Assembly: GCA_003157225.1 (NCBI GenBank)
Contig: PMIZ01000484.1
Coordinates: forward strand, 7,261-13,007
Length of the DNA: 5,747 nt
DNA from: Actinomycetota bacterium
GTDB taxonomy: Bacteria > Actinomycetota > Thermoleophilia > RBG-16-64-13
Reading direction: 5' to 3'
The translations under genes and the position numbers were made by a program. Below the pieces are notes generated by a model, which saw only the letters and a program-made list of their open reading frames with translations, had not been told where the DNA came from and did no database searches. This document shows positions 4,101 to 5,747 of the stretch, piece after piece (the first letter of the stretch is position 1; the number at the start of each line of letters is the position of its first letter).

Positions 4101-5747
4101 CTGGACTCTCCCTCATCAGCCTCCAGCACCCACGCCTCAAAGCGCAGCCCTGACGCTGGGTCGTACTCTCTCTCGAACGCTTCGGGGTACTTCTCGCGCC
4201 AGCCTTCCATCTCAGCCATGGTCACCTTCTGCACGTCGACCAGAAAGCCACTAGTCGCCATGCCCCAGCAGTTGGGCGAGATCCCGTTGAGCGGTGAGAT
4301 GAGGTTGTTTGCGCCGCCCCGGTCGATGTTGCCGTCGGGGCCACCGACGCAGATCATGTCGGCTCTCGCGCCGTGGTCGCTCGACACCGCGCCCGGCATG
4401 ATCCTTTCCCACACGAGCGCTCCACCGAGGACAGTGCCGCGCTCGTTGAACATCTTGACGAGGTCCCCATCCTTGATGCCCCGTGCTTCTGCATCGTGCG
4501 GATGCATCCAGATCGGCTCGTACATATAGCCGTCCCAGCCCTTGACCTTGCAGGTGAAGATCTCGCGCGTCCAGGGGATGTCGTCGTTCTGCGCGTGGAT
4601 CCTCCAGCGGCCGTGGTTGCTCATGAGCAGTAGCGGATACTTCTCGGCCCGCTCGCTCGAGATGCGCTCGTCGTGAAAGCTGTCCCTCTCGATCCACTTG
4701 GCCAGAGGTCCCCGCACCGTGTCGTCGGGGAAGATGTCGGCCAGCCGCTGCGAGTAGAACTCCAGCTTGCCGGTCGGCGTATCCAGCGGGTGCTTCTCAG
4801 GGTCCTCGTAGAACAGGCGGAGGCCCGGCGGCACCTTCTCCCACTCGGGATCGGTGGGGGCGATCCAGTACTCCTTGTCCTGGAAGTCATCCCAACTGAT
4901 GACCTGCGCGAGCTGCATGTTGTCGTAGCCGATCTTCATCTTCTCCCGGATGGACAGCGGCCCGGCGTACTCTTCGTAGAGCCCCAGCTTCTTGGCCACT
5001 TCACCCACGGCCTCGTAGTCGCTCAGAGATTCGCCGACCGGCTCGATGGCTTGGTTCTCGATGATGGCGCCGTGCACCGAGCGGCCTCCGGCGGAGAGGC
5101 GCATGATGTCTTCCTCTTCCAGCTTGGTGTTGATCGGCAGGATGAGGTCGGCGAGGACGGTGTCGTTCTCCAGCCACAAATGCTGCACGAGCAGCGTCTC
5201 GATCTTGGGGCTGCGCAAGGCCTCCACCGTCTTGAACCCGTCATTCCAGCAGGTCGTGCGGCAGGGGTTGTCCATCCAGATCATGCGGATCTCGGTGCCG
5301 CCTTCTTCCTTGGGTATCGGGTAGACGACCTTGCGGAACTGGTCTTCGAGCGGAGCGAAGAACATCGTGCTGCCCGAGCTCTCGGTGTGCCCCTTCATGA
5401 TCGCGTCGTACAGTTGGGTCTTGGGGATCAACTGCTTTGAGGAAGGCCACAACTGGCCCTGGCCGGGGAACAGGACCCCCTTCTCCTTACTCTCCTCGGC
5501 AGGGAAACGCAAGTCGGGAAGCTGGATGGCGGTCTTCGGGCCGTCATTCATCCAATGGTCGTCGCCGCCCATCTTGAAGTACTGGTGCACTCCGGGTTTG
5601 CCCAGACCCTGCATGCCGAGGAGATAGGCCTCCAGTCGCGCCGGCTCGTGCGAGTAAGGGCCGCGCACGTACGAACCGCCGTAGAAGTGGATGACGGTGG
5701 TGATCTGCTTGGCCCATTCCTGGGCCAGAGCCTTGATGGTCCATTCG
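4097..5747 (-). CDS. Molybdopterin oxidoreductase large (alpha) subunit, partial (N-terminus beyond right edge)
   Basis: The reading frame is open from the right edge (first full codon ends at 5746) to the TGA at 4099-4097, giving 549 residues. The GTG at 5668 is internal, not a start. It is the C-terminal part of a DMSO-reductase-superfamily enzyme that binds bis-molybdopterin guanine dinucleotide. Signs are MQGLGKPGVHQ (about 45-55), the segment VQHLWLENDTVLADLILPINTKLEEEDI (about 185-215), and the C-terminal cofactor domain starting near MSNHGRWRIHAQNDD (375-389), followed by EPIWMHPHDAEARGIKDGDLVKMFNERG. With its beta subunit it best fits the transhydroxylase/catechol dehydroxylase/acetylene hydratase branch, whose large subunits are about 850-900 residues. 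The Mo ligand and any N-terminal cluster or Tat signal lie outside the window, so substrate and location are inferred only from the partner. No frameshift is visible. Confidence 0.88.
   Translation of the reverse strand, partial: EWTIKALAQEWAKQITTVIHFYGGSYVRGPYSHEPARLEAYLLGMQGLGKPGVHQYFKMGGDDHWMNDGPKTAIQLPDLRFPAEESKEKGVLFPGQGQLWPSSKQLIPKTQLYDAIMKGHTESSGSTMFFAPLEDQFRKVVYPIPKEEGGTEIRMIWMDNPCRTTCWNDGFKTVEALRSPKIETLLVQHLWLENDTVLADLILPINTKLEEEDIMRLSAGGRSVHGAIIENQAIEPVGESLSDYEAVGEVAKKLGLYEEYAGPLSIREKMKIGYDNMQLAQVISWDDFQDKEYWIAPTDPEWEKVPPGLRLFYEDPEKHPLDTPTGKLEFYSQRLADIFPDDTVRGPLAKWIERDSFHDERISSERAEKYPLLLMSNHGRWRIHAQNDDIPWTREIFTCKVKGWDGYMYEPIWMHPHDAEARGIKDGDLVKMFNERGTVLGGALVWERIMPGAVSSDHGARADMICVGGPDGNIDRGGANNLISPLNGISPNCWGMATSGFLVDVQKVTMAEMEGWREKYPEAFEREYDPASGLRFEAWVLEADEGESR
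4106..4114 (-). promoter_or_regulatory. Ribosome binding site of the beta subunit inside the alpha gene
   Basis: GAGGGAGAG lies within the last codons of the alpha subunit, 5 nt before the beta ATG at 4100. Start and stop overlap as ATGA (4100-4097). This is the usual sign of coupled translation giving balanced amounts of the two subunits. Confidence 0.7.

Noticed and set aside
3252..4529. Long plus-strand open frame of 425 codons
   Set aside because: It runs antisense to the beta and alpha molybdoenzyme genes and has no recognisable domain; such frames are common opposite GC-rich genes.
5544..5744. Minus-strand open frames near the right edge in other frames
   Set aside because: They are out of frame with the large-subunit coding sequence, which is open to the edge and has clear family motifs.
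1..5747. tRNA, rRNA, CRISPR array, insertion sequence or attachment site
   Set aside because: Read on both strands, no cloverleaf, spaced repeats, transposase or flanking target duplications were seen.

Overview
The window looks like a piece of a GC-rich genome from an anaerobic or facultatively anaerobic bacterium with redox-enzyme-rich metabolism. The reasons are a molybdopterin enzyme with a multi-cluster ferredoxin-like partner, and a flavoprotein paired with a heterodisulfide-reductase-type iron-sulfur protein. The phylum cannot be fixed from the sequence. Desulfobacterota, anaerobic Actinomycetota and Chloroflexota would all be plausible.

Layout, left to right. (1) Positions 1-1989, minus strand: a two-gene operon of a VAO/GlcD-type FAD-binding oxidoreductase (526-1989) followed by an HdrD/GlcF-like iron-sulfur protein (514 to beyond the left edge). 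The second gene was found by direct translation of the minus strand, because it runs off the window. (2) Positions 1990-2207: a divergent control region. It has a good sigma70-like promoter for the FAD operon (TTGACA-N17-TAGTCT), a weaker promoter for the regulator, three copies of the dyad TGAC-N6-GTCA, and a long inverted repeat over the FAD-operon -35 box. (3) Positions 2208-3164, plus strand: a TetR-family regulator with about 100 extra residues of beta-rich C-terminal domain. (4) Positions 3165-3293: a convergent intergenic region with a perfect 12-bp inverted repeat. (5) Positions 3294-5747, minus strand: the small and large subunits of a DMSO-reductase-superfamily molybdoenzyme, overlapping by ATGA. 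The closest family I recognise is pyrogallol-phloroglucinol transhydroxylase, with the related catechol dehydroxylases and acetylene hydratase. The large subunit is cut by the right edge.

How the parts may work together (inference). The molybdoenzyme probably acts on a hydroxylated aromatic or related compound in the cytoplasm. The FAD/Fe-S pair probably oxidises a hydroxy-acid-like or alicyclic substrate and passes electrons to a quinone, thiol or ferredoxin partner. The TetR protein most likely controls the divergent FAD/Fe-S operon and itself through the repeated dyads. Whether it also controls the molybdoenzyme operon cannot be seen, because that operon's promoter is outside the window.
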